Below are positions 47,771-49,167 of a stretch of 49,167 bases of DNA, piece after piece. The stretch spans positions 1 through 49,167 of the forward strand of contig SGPL01000231.1 in the NCBI GenBank assembly GCA_004802705.1, given 5' to 3'. The number at the start of each line of letters is the position of its first letter. Positions within the stretch are counted from its first letter, which is position 1. A program made the position numbers and the translations under genes. The notes under the pieces were generated by a model, which saw only the letters and a program-made list of their open reading frames with translations, did no database searches and was not told the DNA's origin. Origin of the DNA: Bondarzewia mesenterica. Lineage: Eukaryota; Basidiomycota; Agaricomycetes; Russulales; Bondarzewiaceae.

Positions 47771-48497
47771 ATGCAAGCAAGGTATCTGCAGATCCAGTCA
47801 GCACTCCCTCCATCTATAGTTGGCTCATCTCAGTTGACCGCGCCTCTTGCTAGTTTTAAACAATCTCCGCTGCCAACACCTCCAGCAAGTACACGGAATT
47901 TGTTGGAGGAGAACCCTGTCTCCTTACGGGAGGATGCAATGCCCTCCCTCGCTAAGCAGCAGGATTCACTGCTTGGACTAGTGCTAGGGGGGCTTTTTCT
48001 GATCTCCTCTATTGATAGAATCAAGCACTTTTTAAGGGATGCCCATGCTTCTAACTCACCATTTATTAAAGAAGTATGTATCCTTACATAAGTTTTGTTT
48101 ATTTTTCACTGCTGAATTTTCTTATGTAGACATTCGAGGGCATATCTCTAAACAATATGGAGGAATTGTCCACAGAGCTGGAGAAAGCAGGGATTAGGTA
48201 CGTGATTGATTATATCTTATACACCAGAGAGACTGATCTCAGGCTAATCATAGAATATACTCAGTCCGCCACACACGAATTTGGTGTCAAGGACCTTTGC
48301 GACATCATAAGCGAGGGGACAAAGCTTTAGACACTGCAATCAGGATATATGTAGAAGTGTTCCATAATTTATCTGTGGACATGGTCGATAGTGAGGGAGA
48401 AATGTCTGGGGAGCAAACTGCTGATGGCGGTCTCATGCAGATCAAGCCCAGCACAGAGCCAATCATCATACCGATAGGATTGCATCAGTCATGTTAA
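47771..48497 (+). pseudogene. Hypothetical gene with one intron and one frameshift
   Basis: Exon 1 (47771-48073) encodes a Ser/Pro-rich start (SFKQSPLPTPPASTRNLLEE) and a hydrophobic stretch LLGLVLGGLFLISSIDRI. An intron at 48074-48129 (gtatgt...tgtag) leads to ISLNNMEELSTELEKAGIR and then YILYTRETDLRLIIEYTQS, VKDLCDIISEGTKL, TAG. A one-base shift near 48310 would continue into ALDTAIRIYVEVFHNLSVDM and an acidic tail to TAA at 48497. Compared with its neighbours it is well preserved. One predicted membrane-like segment; family unknown. Confidence 0.35.
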
Positions 48498-48779
48498 GTC
48501 GATAGCAGTTTGTCAGACATTTTAAATTGGTGTCTAAGAGGCAGTGATTGAGCACATAAATAACGAAAATAGTAAACTGAAGATAATACCTCACTTATAG
48601 CTGCCCAGCTAGTTTTACTATCTCCTACAATATTAGCAAAATAAAAATGATCTAATCAGCTGATTCAATTTCGCTATGTACATAGTGAAATTTTACTACA
48701 CATTAGATTACAGTAGTATTATAGTTTTTACTTCACTAACCGCTTTGTAGTGAAATTCCATTGCATTCTAAGTCTAGGT

Positions 48780-48925
48780 GCTCTATGTTTTTTTCCTATA
48801 TTTTTCCTATTTTCTTTATATATTTTTGTATATGTTTTTATTTTTATTTATTTTTTATTTTATATATATATATTTCTATATGTTTTTTTTTATGTTTTTA
48901 TTTTTTATTTTTTATATAACGAGAT
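48780..48925. repeat. T-rich low-complexity tract
   Basis: About 145 bases composed almost only of T and A with short tatata and tttttatt runs. The long frame crossing it is an artefact of composition. Confidence 0.7.
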
Positions 48926-49167
48926 CTATATATTGTTGAGTGTAATAGATAAGCCAATAAAAATGAAATTATATTTAATTATATATATTAAGAGATAGAA
49001 TAAAAGCTTAATATACTACTGATAGCATTATTATGAGAAAAGATATAATTTTATCATGTTTAGTATAATGTATAAAAGTTCTTGATATAAAGACATAATT
49101 TAAAAACAGAATCAAAATCAGTACTGAGATATTGCTCTTGATTGTTATAAGCTAAAAATAGATTATA
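48926..49167. other. AT-rich window end, no gene
   Basis: Extremely AT-rich, nothing coding. Confidence 0.5.

Noticed and set aside
48190..48220. A second intron (gtacgt...accag) in the 47.8 kb gene
   Set aside because: It would be only about 30 bases, below the 48-78 range of other introns here, and the sequence reads through as a good frame.
48750..48998. 82-codon Phe/Tyr/Ile-rich frame as a membrane protein
   Set aside because: It is the translation of a T-rich low-complexity tract.
1..49167. CRISPR arrays, bacterial operons, riboswitches, tRNA genes, telomere repeats
   Set aside because: None seen: no regularly spaced repeats, no cloverleaf with a GTTCRA box that I could fold, no TTAGGG runs; introns show a eukaryote.

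Overview
The window looks like nuclear DNA from an Agaricomycete (Basidiomycota). The evidence is the many 48-78 bp GT-AG introns, a 16-exon laccase with all four copper ligand motifs, and gag-protease and Ty1/copia retroelements of the kind common in mushroom-forming fungi. Scattered N bases (about 16.48-19.27 kb, and one near 31.42 kb) show it is draft sequence. No bacterial-type features are present.

Layout. (1) 0-1.5 kb, minus strand: a retroelement-type gag-like ORF with a C-terminal CCCH plus CCHC zinc-finger module, broken by one in-frame TGA. (2) 1.9-3.6 kb, plus: a MYND zinc-finger protein with an MSS51-type C-terminal region. (3) 4.2-8.0 kb, minus: the importin-alpha re-exporter CSE1/CAS. 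I resolved 14 exons, and they sum to an exact open frame apart from one extra base in a seven-base homopolymer. (4) 8.0-13.5 kb: sparse, holding one 68-aa secreted protein with one intron (minus, 10.65-10.91 kb). (5) 13.5-15.9 kb, plus: a complete laccase, 517 aa. (6) 16.4-18.7 kb, plus: three decayed tandem copies of a gene family I do not recognise. (7) 19.0-21.3 kb, minus: a serine carboxypeptidase (S10) with 14 exons and a visible Ser-Asp-His triad.

At about 22.25 kb the sequence changes to an AT-rich, CpG-poor repeat island that runs to the window end. It holds a decayed gag-protease element of Ty3/gypsy-like type (22.25-27.23 kb, minus). It also holds two copies of one Ty1/copia family facing away from each other: copy A at 31.59-35.53 kb, minus; copy B at 36.64-38.68 kb, plus, with an inverted internal segment. 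Both copia copies keep a primer-binding site that resembles the half-tRNA-iMet site. A 114-bp inverted repeat lies around copy B. Further right are a large decayed unknown gene (40.3-45.5 kb, minus), a nucleotidyltransferase-like relic (47.2-47.7 kb) and a short decayed ORF pair (47.8-48.5 kb).

Functionally, the left half is ordinary gene space: nuclear transport, a mitochondrial/zinc-finger protein and secreted enzymes (laccase, possibly an acid carboxypeptidase, and a small secreted protein), with no sign of a pathway cluster. The right half is a transposon graveyard with a mutation pattern that suggests cytosine methylation and deamination. I saw nothing that I could defend as a new molecular system. 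The best leads are the tandem unknown family, the half-tRNA primer sites and the large unknown relic.
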